Shown here: positions 1-5,725 of the stretch, one piece after another
How positions within the stretch are numbered: the first letter of the stretch is position 1
Layout: every line of letters begins with the position of its first letter
Assembly: GCA_049276515.1 (NCBI GenBank)
Contig: JBASWO010000131.1
Location: 1-12,430, forward strand
Reading direction: 5' to 3'
Length of the DNA stretch: 12,430 nucleotides
Source: JAATFY01 sp049276515
Lineage (GTDB): Bacteria; Pseudomonadota; Alphaproteobacteria; UBA9219
The notes under the pieces: generated by a model
The model's database searches: none
What the model saw: only the letters and a program-made list of their open reading frames with translations
What the model was told of the DNA's origin: nothing
Translations under genes and position numbers: made by a program

Positions 1-692
1 CTCCAGAACCGCCTCCTCCATCACGCTATGAAACGTTCGCGGCGTTAGACAATGAGCTAACGGGCAACAAAGCACAAAATCCTGTCGAATCTTATGCGCC
101 GCCGCCACCCATAGTAATTGAGCCAGAGCGCGAAGGAAGCGATCCGCAAAAAAATAATTATTTATGTGATGTCTTTGAAATGGCTAGCAGAGTTACCAAT
201 TTATGGCGCAATCAAGAAATTTTACCCAATCTCGAGGCTCAGAGTTACCAAGCTGGAAATGGAACTATAATCATTCATGACATAGGCCGTGCACAGGAAT
301 TAAATCTTCAACATCGTGCTGAGCATATCAGCGAAGATGCCAATAGATATTGGGAAGCTCCGCATCAGGAAAGCAGATTGGTTGTAGATTATATCCCCAA
401 TGTAGAAAAGCCCACATATGAAAGGTTGTATTCACCTACTTTCATAGATGGCGATAAAACTCATCCTCAAGTTTTTGTAGCACCGGTTGGAAGTTTGTCG
501 ATTGATCAACTTGAAAATAATATGCGCGATTATCAAATAGCTTCTCGGTCAATAAATAAAGCAATCGCAACAGTAACATTAAAAAATCCAGATGCTGTCG
601 TTACCCGTTCTATCGTTGCCCGTAGTAGCAAAGGCAGCATTCAATACTTAGTCTATAGAAGTGATGCGACTTTTGCACCGAAAGAACCATAA
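1..692 (+). CDS. C-terminal part of a large protein with proline-rich linker and polymorphic-toxin-like tip domain (5' partial)
   Basis: The reading frame starting at base 3 is open to the left edge, so the ATG at 180 is internal and the gene begins outside the window; 229 residues are visible. Residues 1-60 are a low-complexity linker with two proline runs (PPPP) and many acidic residues. Residues 60-124 have no recognisable motif. Residues 125-229 form a divergent copy of the domain repeated in the next two genes. It keeps the opening (LVVDYI), the Arg-Leu-Tyr motif (ERLY), the middle SLSIDQLENN and the closing IQYLVYRSDATF. It has lost the conserved Trp and the Cys-Asp pair of the other copies. 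A proline-rich linker before a compact C-terminal domain is the usual layout of secreted polymorphic toxins, and the domain recalls an uncharacterised tip of filamentous-haemagglutinin-like proteins. That assignment is from memory and unproven. The next gene starts one base after its stop. Confidence 0.75.
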   Translation, partial: PEPPPPSRYETFAALDNELTGNKAQNPVESYAPPPPIVIEPEREGSDPQKNNYLCDVFEMASRVTNLWRNQEILPNLEAQSYQAGNGTIIIHDIGRAQELNLQHRAEHISEDANRYWEAPHQESRLVVDYIPNVEKPTYERLYSPTFIDGDKTHPQVFVAPVGSLSIDQLENNMRDYQIASRSINKAIATVTLKNPDAVVTRSIVARSSKGSIQYLVYRSDATFAPKEP

Positions 693-693
693 C

Positions 694-1416
694 ATGACTG
701 AAGCTCAATCTGATTTGCTACATGTTGTATTGGAATACACTACTGAAAGGACAGAACAGTTCCTGCGCATCTACAATCGCGAGAAAGAAATAAAAGCGGG
801 TTCTTGGCTTTATCCCCAGACAAACAAAACAGATAAACAAATTGCCGATGACTATGCGTATTTAGGAAATTATCGTCTAAATATGTGTGATGCTATTGTT
901 CCAGCAGGCGTCAGGATAAAAGGTTGGGCATGGCCTTCGTCAAATGACGTTTTTAAATACGAGATCGATCCGAAACTTGCTGAGTTCACTAATGATCGCG
1001 AATTTCCAAAAAGCGCCCCCCATTCTCCCTTTACGCGACCAATGCGATTATTAAGAGAGTATTTTACTGAAGTAGAAACTCACTATGTTCGTCTTTACGA
1101 TAAAAATACTTTTCGTATGGCGGGTTCTTGGTTGATTGTCCCAGAGCAGGTAGTGGGCAAAAGTCCTGAGCAACTGCAAGAGTTGTTTGCATTGCCTTTT
1201 ACCCCCCAGTTTATTTGCGATGCCACGGCTGAACCGCATCAGCGCGTTCTTCTTAATCTCCTTTCATCGACACCTGAAGGGTATGATCAACATGGCTATA
1301 CAGATAGTGAGCAATTTATTATACAAATCGAAGGGGGCTTAAGTTTTAATAATGAACGCTCGCTTGAACCCAACAAACCTATTTCAAAACCTAGCCTTTT
1401 AAACCTTGAGCCATGA
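694..1416 (+). CDS. Two-domain protein of the tandem toxin-tip-like family, copy 1
   Basis: A 240-residue protein of unknown function. The ATG at 694 is preferred over the in-frame ATG at 661, because it lies one base after the upstream stop, has a GAAAGAA element at 680-686 and opens directly on the domain. There is no signal peptide or membrane segment, so it is probably cytoplasmic. It consists of two copies of one domain. Copy A, residues 10-105, has VLEY, LRIY, GSWLYP, QIADDYAYLG, MCDAIVP and ends FTNDREF. Copy B, residues 118-224, has LREY, VRLY, GSWL, GKSPEQLQELFALPF, ICDA and ends GLSFNNERSL. The Arg-aromatic, Gly-x-Trp and Cys-Asp positions recur in both. The B form resembles the G-L-S-P-x-Q-I ... 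ALP-x-x-P-T pattern I recall from haemagglutinin-type toxin C-termini. Copy B carries an insertion around residues 190-208. The gene overlaps the next by ATGA, so translation is probably coupled. Its role could be an orphan effector, an immunity-like relative of the tip or a structural protein. Confidence 0.85.
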   Translation: MTEAQSDLLHVVLEYTTERTEQFLRIYNREKEIKAGSWLYPQTNKTDKQIADDYAYLGNYRLNMCDAIVPAGVRIKGWAWPSSNDVFKYEIDPKLAEFTNDREFPKSAPHSPFTRPMRLLREYFTEVETHYVRLYDKNTFRMAGSWLIVPEQVVGKSPEQLQELFALPFTPQFICDATAEPHQRVLLNLLSSTPEGYDQHGYTDSEQFIIQIEGGLSFNNERSLEPNKPISKPSLLNLEP

Positions 1417-2051
1417 ACAGTTCCCTTCCAGCTGGCACCAATATTGTTCTCGATTACATTGCGGAGAATGAAGAAAAATTTATCCGCATCTACGATAAAG
1501 ACAAACAGCCTATGGTTGAACGCTGGGTTTATCCGCAAAATTTTAAATCTGATCAGGAACTTGCCGATATATACGCCTATTTGGGCTATGAAAAACCATA
1601 TGTGTGTGATGTGGTTGTGCCTATTGGCTCAAAAATAAAAGGTGTCGCGGCACAAAACTCGAATAATCCTTACATTTATCAAATTGATGGTTATCCAGGG
1701 ACTTTATTTCACAATGAGCGTCCATTGCCGCCCGCAAAACCTCTCGTGAGCCAAGGGCCTCGCTTTATCTTGGAATATGTTTCCAACCAACAGGCACTTT
1801 TCTTACGGCTTTACGATAAAGATAAGGCCGGCATGGAAGGCGTTTGGTTGTTTGATGTTAAGCAGGTCCAGGGCAAAACGCCGGAGCAGCTTCGGCAATT
1901 CTTTCAGCTGCCTTATCTACCAAAGTTTGTTTGTGATGCAATTGTTAAACCGGAAGCTAAAATTCAAGCTTTTGCCACATCTAATGTTCGTCAACCCAAC
2001 CTTTACCGTGTTGAAGCAGGGGTTTCGTTTCTAAATGAGCGTACGGTGTAA
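1413..2051 (+). CDS. Two-domain protein of the tandem toxin-tip-like family, copy 2
   Basis: A 212-residue paralogue of the preceding protein; the ATG at 1413 overlaps the upstream TGA. Residues 11-104 hold an A-type domain (VLDYI, IRIYD, ERWVYP, ELADIYAYLG, VCDVVVPIG, ending LFHNERPL). Residues 117-212 hold a B-type domain (ILEYV, LRLYD, GVWLF, GKTPEQLRQFFQLPYLP, FVCDAIVKP, ending VSFLNERTV). The A domain matches the A domain of the upstream gene better than its own B domain, and likewise for B, so the two genes arose by duplication of a two-domain ancestor. There is no signal peptide, lipobox or membrane helix. Its spacing makes it the third gene of a tight operon behind a large, probably exported protein. 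It could be an immunity or chaperone partner or a spare effector module; the sequence does not decide. Confidence 0.87.
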   Translation: MNSSLPAGTNIVLDYIAENEEKFIRIYDKDKQPMVERWVYPQNFKSDQELADIYAYLGYEKPYVCDVVVPIGSKIKGVAAQNSNNPYIYQIDGYPGTLFHNERPLPPAKPLVSQGPRFILEYVSNQQALFLRLYDKDKAGMEGVWLFDVKQVQGKTPEQLRQFFQLPYLPKFVCDAIVKPEAKIQAFATSNVRQPNLYRVEAGVSFLNERTV

Positions 2052-2130
2052 TCCACCTGAGATGTCCAGGTTTCGTATGACTTTGCACCTAAAGCTAACA
2101 CTGCCCATCAGTCCAATATATGCGAAATGA

Positions 2131-2691
2131 CTAATATCTAAGTTTATAAGCGTCTAATGCTTTGAGAAATTCCAAAATATTACTGCTACTAACATTAGAG
2201 TGCATCATTTGTGCGCGATGCTTTGTGCTGCTTGCACCTGTTAAGAAGTCTCCCAAAATATTAGCACTCTCAAGAGCAGGTTTTTTTTCTTCGGTATGAA
2301 CGGTCTTTTCAAAAACTTTCGAATTATTCGATGTCAGAAAAAGGGTATATGTTACATCTAACTTTTCTGTTCGCTCATCCCAGGCAGCACCATGCGCTTC
2401 ATTGGTTTGTTTTACCATCAAGCTATATTTTGGATTTTCGTTATCCGTCAAATATCCTCTTGCAGATAAGGCAGCTTCGATTCTTTGTTTATAATCAGTA
2501 TCCCAGCCCTTACCCACCAAACCAAAGAGATCTCTTTCTCCACCAGTGACATCCTTAACGCCTATAGAATGAAAAAAATAAGGATTAGCATCAGCATTGT
2601 TTAGCTTCGGCCACTTATATGGATTTCCACATCCTGAAATTGTAATTACAAAGAAGGCAAGAAGCAGAATCTTAAAAGTTCTCACTTGCAT
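2131..2691 (-). CDS. Predicted outer-membrane lipoprotein of unknown function
   Basis: The protein has 186 residues. Residues 1-20 are a type II signal peptide: Arg4 and Lys7, a hydrophobic core, then the lipobox ISGC with Cys21 as the predicted lipidated residue. Position +2 after Cys is Gly, not Asp, which in enteric rules favours the outer membrane. The start is supported by a GAAAGG Shine-Dalgarno element at 2700-2705, eight bases before the ATG. The mature part has a segment with Tyr-x-Leu-x-Val (YSLMVK), an alternating beta-like stretch (LDVTYTLFL) and a C-terminal helix. This layout is shared by many small periplasm-facing lipoproteins that assemble with a larger partner, but I recognise no named family. 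It converges on the three-gene domain cluster (79 bases between stops) and lies inside the presumed element, so a role as an accessory or protective factor is possible but is inference. Confidence 0.82.
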   Translation of the reverse strand: MQVRTFKILLLAFFVITISGCGNPYKWPKLNNADANPYFFHSIGVKDVTGGERDLFGLVGKGWDTDYKQRIEAALSARGYLTDNENPKYSLMVKQTNEAHGAAWDERTEKLDVTYTLFLTSNNSKVFEKTVHTEEKKPALESANILGDFLTGASSTKHRAQMMHSNVSSSNILEFLKALDAYKLRY

Positions 2692-2699
2692 GCGCGATA

Positions 2700-2705
2700 C
2701 CTTTC
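2700..2705 (-). promoter_or_regulatory. Ribosome binding site of the lipoprotein gene
   Basis: GAAAGG on the minus strand, separated by eight bases from the ATG at 2691. It fixes the start that gives a complete lipoprotein signal peptide. Confidence 0.65.
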
Positions 2706-2863
2706 GTAATCCAACAGCACTGACATTCGATAGAATAGTTATAAAAGCCTAGATAAAAAAGAATAGGGTAAATAGATAGCGACGAAGATCAAATTTGTGA
2801 CCTCGATTTTGATAAAATTCGGTATCCCATATTCAAATCACTTTTACAAAGCCAAAGAGTTTT

Positions 2864-2976
2864 TGGCCCCCGAAATGGCCCCGAAAAGTAAAAACGAGGG
2901 CGAAAATAGGCGAACAGTGGAGAACGTCGTTTTAGAAAAAATCTTTTAAATCAAGATATTGAGACTTTGGCGAACT
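2864..2976. repeat. Short direct repeats beside the broken tRNA, possible recombinase arm sites
   Basis: Two nearly identical units abut at 2864-2886: TGGCCCCCGAAA then TGGCCCCGAAA. Further right, GGGCGAAAA (2898-2906), AGGCGAACA (2908-2916) and TGGCGAACT (2968-2976) share a GGCGAA core. Clusters of short direct repeats next to a tRNA attachment site are typical of arm-binding sites of tyrosine recombinases. I recall GGCCCC-type repeats between tRNA genes and integrase genes in alphaproteobacterial islands, but cannot verify this here. No recombinase gene lies in the window. Confidence 0.4.
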
Positions 2977-2998
2977 ACTGCAAACACTGGTTTTAAAA

Positions 2999-3037
2999 TT
3001 TCGAGACCGCCGCATTCGACCACTCTGCCACCTCTCC
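2999..3037 (-). pseudogene. Truncated tRNA-Ser(CGA), 5' half only
   Basis: Read on the minus strand from 3037: acceptor strand GGAGAGG, TG, D-arm GCA/TGC around an 11-base loop, G, anticodon-stem strand GCGGT, then loop CTCGAAA with anticodon CGA (codon UCG). This is a textbook bacterial tRNA-Ser 5' half of 39 bases. The expected 3' strand ACCGC, the long variable arm, the T-arm and the CCTCTCC acceptor end are absent. The sequence changes to TTTTAAAACCAGTG immediately after the loop, and I found no displaced 3' half elsewhere in the window. The promoter is intact, so a functional gene stood here. Interruption exactly at the anticodon loop is the classic position of tyrosine-recombinase integration. 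Confidence 0.8.
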
Positions 3038-3050
3038 GCGCTTGGCGGCT

Positions 3051-3079
3051 CTTATAACCAGCCCATAGAAAGTTGTCGA
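3051..3079 (-). promoter_or_regulatory. Promoter of the broken tRNA-Ser gene
   Basis: On the minus strand, TCGACA (3079-3074) and TATAAG (3056-3051) are separated by exactly 17 bases. The -10 box ends 13 bases before the tRNA 5' end, leaving a short leader as is usual for tRNA genes. Both boxes match the sigma-70 consensus at five of six positions. Confidence 0.65.
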
Positions 3080-3194
3080 GCATAGTCGCGGGTCCATAAG
3101 CAGCTATTATATGGCCATAAAACAGCGGTTTTTCCCGCCATGACAAGCTGATGATTTCCAGCTAAACAGGAAGCCCCTCTGTCTTGGAACAATC

Positions 3195-4205
3195 ATGGCT
3201 TCTGCTGCAAACGATAAAGTTGAAATTGCATCCTATGTTTTAGCCGCTTTTGCGCTGCTAATGGTTCTGCACCTCGGCCTCCTACCTGCCCTCCTTGCAG
3301 GCCTTCTGGTTTACCGACTAGTTGAATACGGTGCGCGCGGACTTGAGATGGTGGGTGTTCTCAAAAACATCGGCAAGATTGTTTTGCTTTTAGTGATCGC
3401 TGTTGTCGTTGTTTCCGCTATCACAAGTGGCGTCATTGCTCTGTTTGGTCAAATGACGAAAGGTCCTGAAAGCCTCAGCGTCTTGATGAGCAAGATGGCC
3501 GATATTGTTGCAACAGCACGTAGCCATTTACCTGTTGGGGCCAGCGAATATCTGCCCTTTAATATGGATGAATGGCAATCAGCGGTAGCTCAATGGCTGC
3601 GTGAAAATGCCAAACAACTTAGTATCGTTGGCCGTGATGTTGGCATTCTTCTAACCCAACTTATTGTCGGCATGATTATTGGCGGTCTTGTAGCTCTGCA
3701 TACGCGTATGCGCCCGCGCCGTCGCCCTCTTACCGATGCCCTCACTAACCGCACCGAGTTTCTTGATCGCGCTTTTCACCGTATCGTGTTTTCACAAATT
3801 CGTATCTCGGCATTAAATACGACACTTACAGGCATTTTCCTTGCACTCATCATGCCGATGATAGGCATGCCTTTGCCTCTCACGAAGACACTCATCGTTG
3901 TCACTTTTATTGCTGGCCTTTTGCCTATCATCGGCAATCTCATCTCAAACACCGTGATTACATTGGTTGCTTTGAGTGTCTCTCCGGCTGCAGCTGGCAG
4001 TGCTTTGCTCTTTCTTGTTCTGGTTCACAAGTTAGAATATTTCATCAATGCCCGTATTGTGGGTGGCGAAATTCGCGCACGAGCTTGGGAAATTCTCGTT
4101 GCTATGTTGGTGATGGAAGCCGCCTTTGGCCTTCCTGGCGTTGTTGCCGCACCCATTTACTACGCTTATCTCAAGGATGAGTTATCCGCTAAAGGCCTGG
4201 TTTAA
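3195..4205 (+). CDS. AI-2E family (PerM-like) integral membrane permease
   Basis: A 336-residue polytopic inner-membrane protein. Hydrophobic segments lie at about 11-40 (two short helices), 60-85, 148-169, 207-225, 230-263, 265-283 and 298-325. A soluble, more polar stretch at about 87-147 sits between the third and fourth segments, as in the AI-2E exporter / UPF0118 family. The family signature is clear in the C-terminal half: GLLPIIGNLI (241-250), then FGLPGVVAAPIYYAYLK (311-327). Family members have been linked to autoinducer-2 export, Na+/H+ exchange or general efflux; the substrate here cannot be told. The ATG at 3195 follows TTGGAAC at suitable spacing. The stop codon overlaps that of the convergent guanylyltransferase gene. 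It is the first chromosomal gene to the right of the tRNA-Ser break. Confidence 0.85.
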   Translation: MASAANDKVEIASYVLAAFALLMVLHLGLLPALLAGLLVYRLVEYGARGLEMVGVLKNIGKIVLLLVIAVVVVSAITSGVIALFGQMTKGPESLSVLMSKMADIVATARSHLPVGASEYLPFNMDEWQSAVAQWLRENAKQLSIVGRDVGILLTQLIVGMIIGGLVALHTRMRPRRRPLTDALTNRTEFLDRAFHRIVFSQIRISALNTTLTGIFLALIMPMIGMPLPLTKTLIVVTFIAGLLPIIGNLISNTVITLVALSVSPAAAGSALLFLVLVHKLEYFINARIVGGEIRARAWEILVAMLVMEAAFGLPGVVAAPIYYAYLKDELSAKGLV

Positions 4206-5614
4206 GACTTACGGCCATAATTATCGGCATAACGTACGATATCATCTTCACCCAAATAATCGCCGCATTGTACTTCAATCAAGTGCAAATCTTTTGTGCC
4301 GGGATTGCTGAGACGATGCTTTGTGCCAAGCGGAATATAAGCCGCTTGATTGGGGTGAACCATTTTCTCCATATCCCCAACTTCTACTTTAGCTACCCCC
4401 TCAACCACGACCCAATGCTCGGCACGGCGGTTATGCATTTGTAAGGATAAGGAGCGACCAGGTTTAACGATGATTTGCTTCACTTGGAAATTCTGTCCAT
4501 GCGCAATGCCTTCATAAGATCCCCATGGACGTAGAACGCGCGGGTGTTCTGCTGTTAAGTTTTCATCGGTTGTGCGCAGATCAGCAACGAGGTCTTTAAT
4601 ATTTTGGGATTGAGACATGGGTGCGACGAGCACAGCATCTTTTGTTGCGATCACCATAATATTATCAAGATCAAGCGCTGCAACTGCTGGGCCATCGGAA
4701 CGAATGTAAGAGTTTTTGACATCGCGCGTTACAACAGTTCCCGTACAGACATTGGCATTGGCATCTTTTTCATCCAACTGCCAGAGAGCTTGCCAGGAAC
4801 CAACGTCATTCCATCCCATATCGCAGGCAACGACTTTACCAAGCTTCGTTTGTTCCATAATGACGCGATCAAATGGCTCATTGGCCATCGGCTGATAAGC
4901 TGCTTTATCCAGCATAGTGCAGCCTAAATCTTGCTCAGCCTTGGCAACAGCTTCACGGCATTGCTTCAATAAATCGGGCGCCAATTTCTCAGCTTCTTGG
5001 ATCAAAAGCTTAGGCGGATAAAGGAAGATGCCGCTATTCCACAAAGCGCCCTTGGCCATTAAATCAAGAGCCATTTTTTCATCAGGCTTTTCATGAAAAG
5101 CTGAAATGTTCTCTACATTGTTACTTTGTGCGACGGGTGAGATGTAACCAAAACCAGTTTCCGCATAAACAGGCTTAATACCAAACAAAACAAAATGTCC
5201 CTGCAAGGCAACGGGTGCTGCCTTTTGCACAGCGTCATAGAAAGCTTTTTCGTTAGCGATGATATGATCTGATGGGCGCACTAAATGTAAAACATCTACC
5301 TTATCAGCATCAGCGAGAGCAGCGACAATTGCAGCAGCAGCTGTGTTGCGACCCATGGGCTCTAAGAGAATAGATGTGTTTTTAAGAGAAAGCTGTTCCA
5401 AGATTTCTAAGATTAGAAATTTATGATCGGCATTACCGACAATAACCGGATTACTAAAACCTGGCTTACCAAGAGCTGATCTCAAAGTCAGCGCAAAGAG
5501 ACACGTACTGTCATGATCTAAAAGCTGTACAAATTGCTTTGGCAAACGCTGGCGAGAAACTGGCCAGAGCCGCGTACCTGATCCGCCGGAAAGAATGACA
5601 GGAGTTATGATCAT
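4202..5614 (-). CDS. manC: Mannose-1-phosphate guanylyltransferase / mannose-6-phosphate isomerase (bifunctional)
   Basis: The protein has 470 residues from the ATG at 5614, close to the usual 470-480 of the ManC/AlgA/XanB type. It converts mannose-1-phosphate plus GTP to GDP-mannose and, through its second domain, interconverts fructose-6-P and mannose-6-P. GDP-mannose feeds LPS, capsule or exopolysaccharide. The nucleotidyltransferase domain opens with GGSGTRLWP (10-18) and PKQF (25-28), followed by GRNTAAA (88-94) and WNSGIFLY (192-199). The C-terminal cupin isomerase domain begins at RPWGSYEG (362-369) and holds the metal-site motif QMHNRRAEHW (392-401), His433 and the ending GEDDIVRYADNYGR. 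The frame can also begin at a GTG at 5626, adding four residues. I prefer the ATG because MIITPVILSGGSG is typical of the family, although neither start has a strong Shine-Dalgarno. No other sugar-nucleotide gene is adjacent. Confidence 0.93.
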   Translation of the reverse strand: MIITPVILSGGSGTRLWPVSRQRLPKQFVQLLDHDSTCLFALTLRSALGKPGFSNPVIVGNADHKFLILEILEQLSLKNTSILLEPMGRNTAAAAIVAALADADKVDVLHLVRPSDHIIANEKAFYDAVQKAAPVALQGHFVLFGIKPVYAETGFGYISPVAQSNNVENISAFHEKPDEKMALDLMAKGALWNSGIFLYPPKLLIQEAEKLAPDLLKQCREAVAKAEQDLGCTMLDKAAYQPMANEPFDRVIMEQTKLGKVVACDMGWNDVGSWQALWQLDEKDANANVCTGTVVTRDVKNSYIRSDGPAVAALDLDNIMVIATKDAVLVAPMSQSQNIKDLVADLRTTDENLTAEHPRVLRPWGSYEGIAHGQNFQVKQIIVKPGRSLSLQMHNRRAEHWVVVEGVAKVEVGDMEKMVHPNQAAYIPLGTKHRLSNPGTKDLHLIEVQCGDYLGEDDIVRYADNYGRKS

Positions 5615-5670
5615 TAAAAAAAACACCAGATTTATTAGGTTTCCTAGATATCAGCCCCCCTCCTTTAAAT

Positions 5671-5699
5671 AAAGAGCATAATAAAACGAAGGGCTCTTT
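5671..5699. repeat. Inverted repeat between the divergent manC-like and ligase genes
   Basis: Perfect 7-base arms AAAGAGC (5671-5677) and GCTCTTT (5693-5699) are separated by 15 bases, so the arm centres lie 22 bases apart, about two helical turns. A TATTAT sequence on the minus strand (5683-5678), a possible -10 for the manC-like gene, sits inside it without a good -35. This suits an operator for a dimeric regulator, but a chance hairpin in an AT-rich spacer is also possible. Confidence 0.3.
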
Positions 5700-5725
5700 T
5701 ATGCACTTTTTTTTATATAACCCAC

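Larger units (their letters stand above)
2692..3194. other. About 500-base gene-free junction region
   Basis: No convincing protein gene lies here. From right to left on the minus strand it holds a tRNA promoter (3051-3079), the 5' half of tRNA-Ser(CGA) (2999-3037), a segment with short GGCGAA and GGCCCC-GAAA repeats (2864-2976), and an AT-rich stretch next to the lipoprotein gene (2692-2863) in which I see no clear feature beyond the ribosome binding site. The right end (3080-3194) is the upstream region of the permease gene; I found no convincing promoter there. I read the region as the seam between an integrated element on the left and chromosome on the right. Confidence 0.6.

Noticed and set aside
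180..182. ATG at 180 as the start of the first gene
   Set aside because: The frame is open from the window edge with a protein-like proline-rich sequence, so the ATG is internal.
661..693. Longer start of the first two-domain gene at ATG 661
   Set aside because: It would overlap the upstream gene by 32 bases and add 11 residues unrelated to the domain; the ATG at 694 has better position and spacing.
2052..2130. Possible terminator after the domain operon (ACCTG ... CAGGT)
   Set aside because: The stem has only five pairs and is not followed by a T run.
2875..2949. 24-codon plus-strand frame beginning MAPKSKNEGEN
   Set aside because: It is short, has no ribosome binding site and overlaps the repeats, so it is better explained as att-like non-coding DNA.
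2700..2999. Group I intron interrupting tRNA-Ser at the anticodon loop
   Set aside because: Introns of this type exist in bacterial tRNA anticodon loops, but no 3' exon (ACCGC, T-arm, CCTCTCC) follows within the next kilobase and I see no conserved intron core.
2946..3146. 66-codon minus-strand frame across the junction
   Set aside because: It runs through the tRNA-Ser fragment and its promoter; the encoded peptide has no protein-like features.
5658..5666. AAAGGAGG-like sequence upstream of the manC-like gene
   Set aside because: It has no in-frame start codon at suitable distance (TGA at 5653-5651 follows), so it does not act as the ribosome binding site of that gene.
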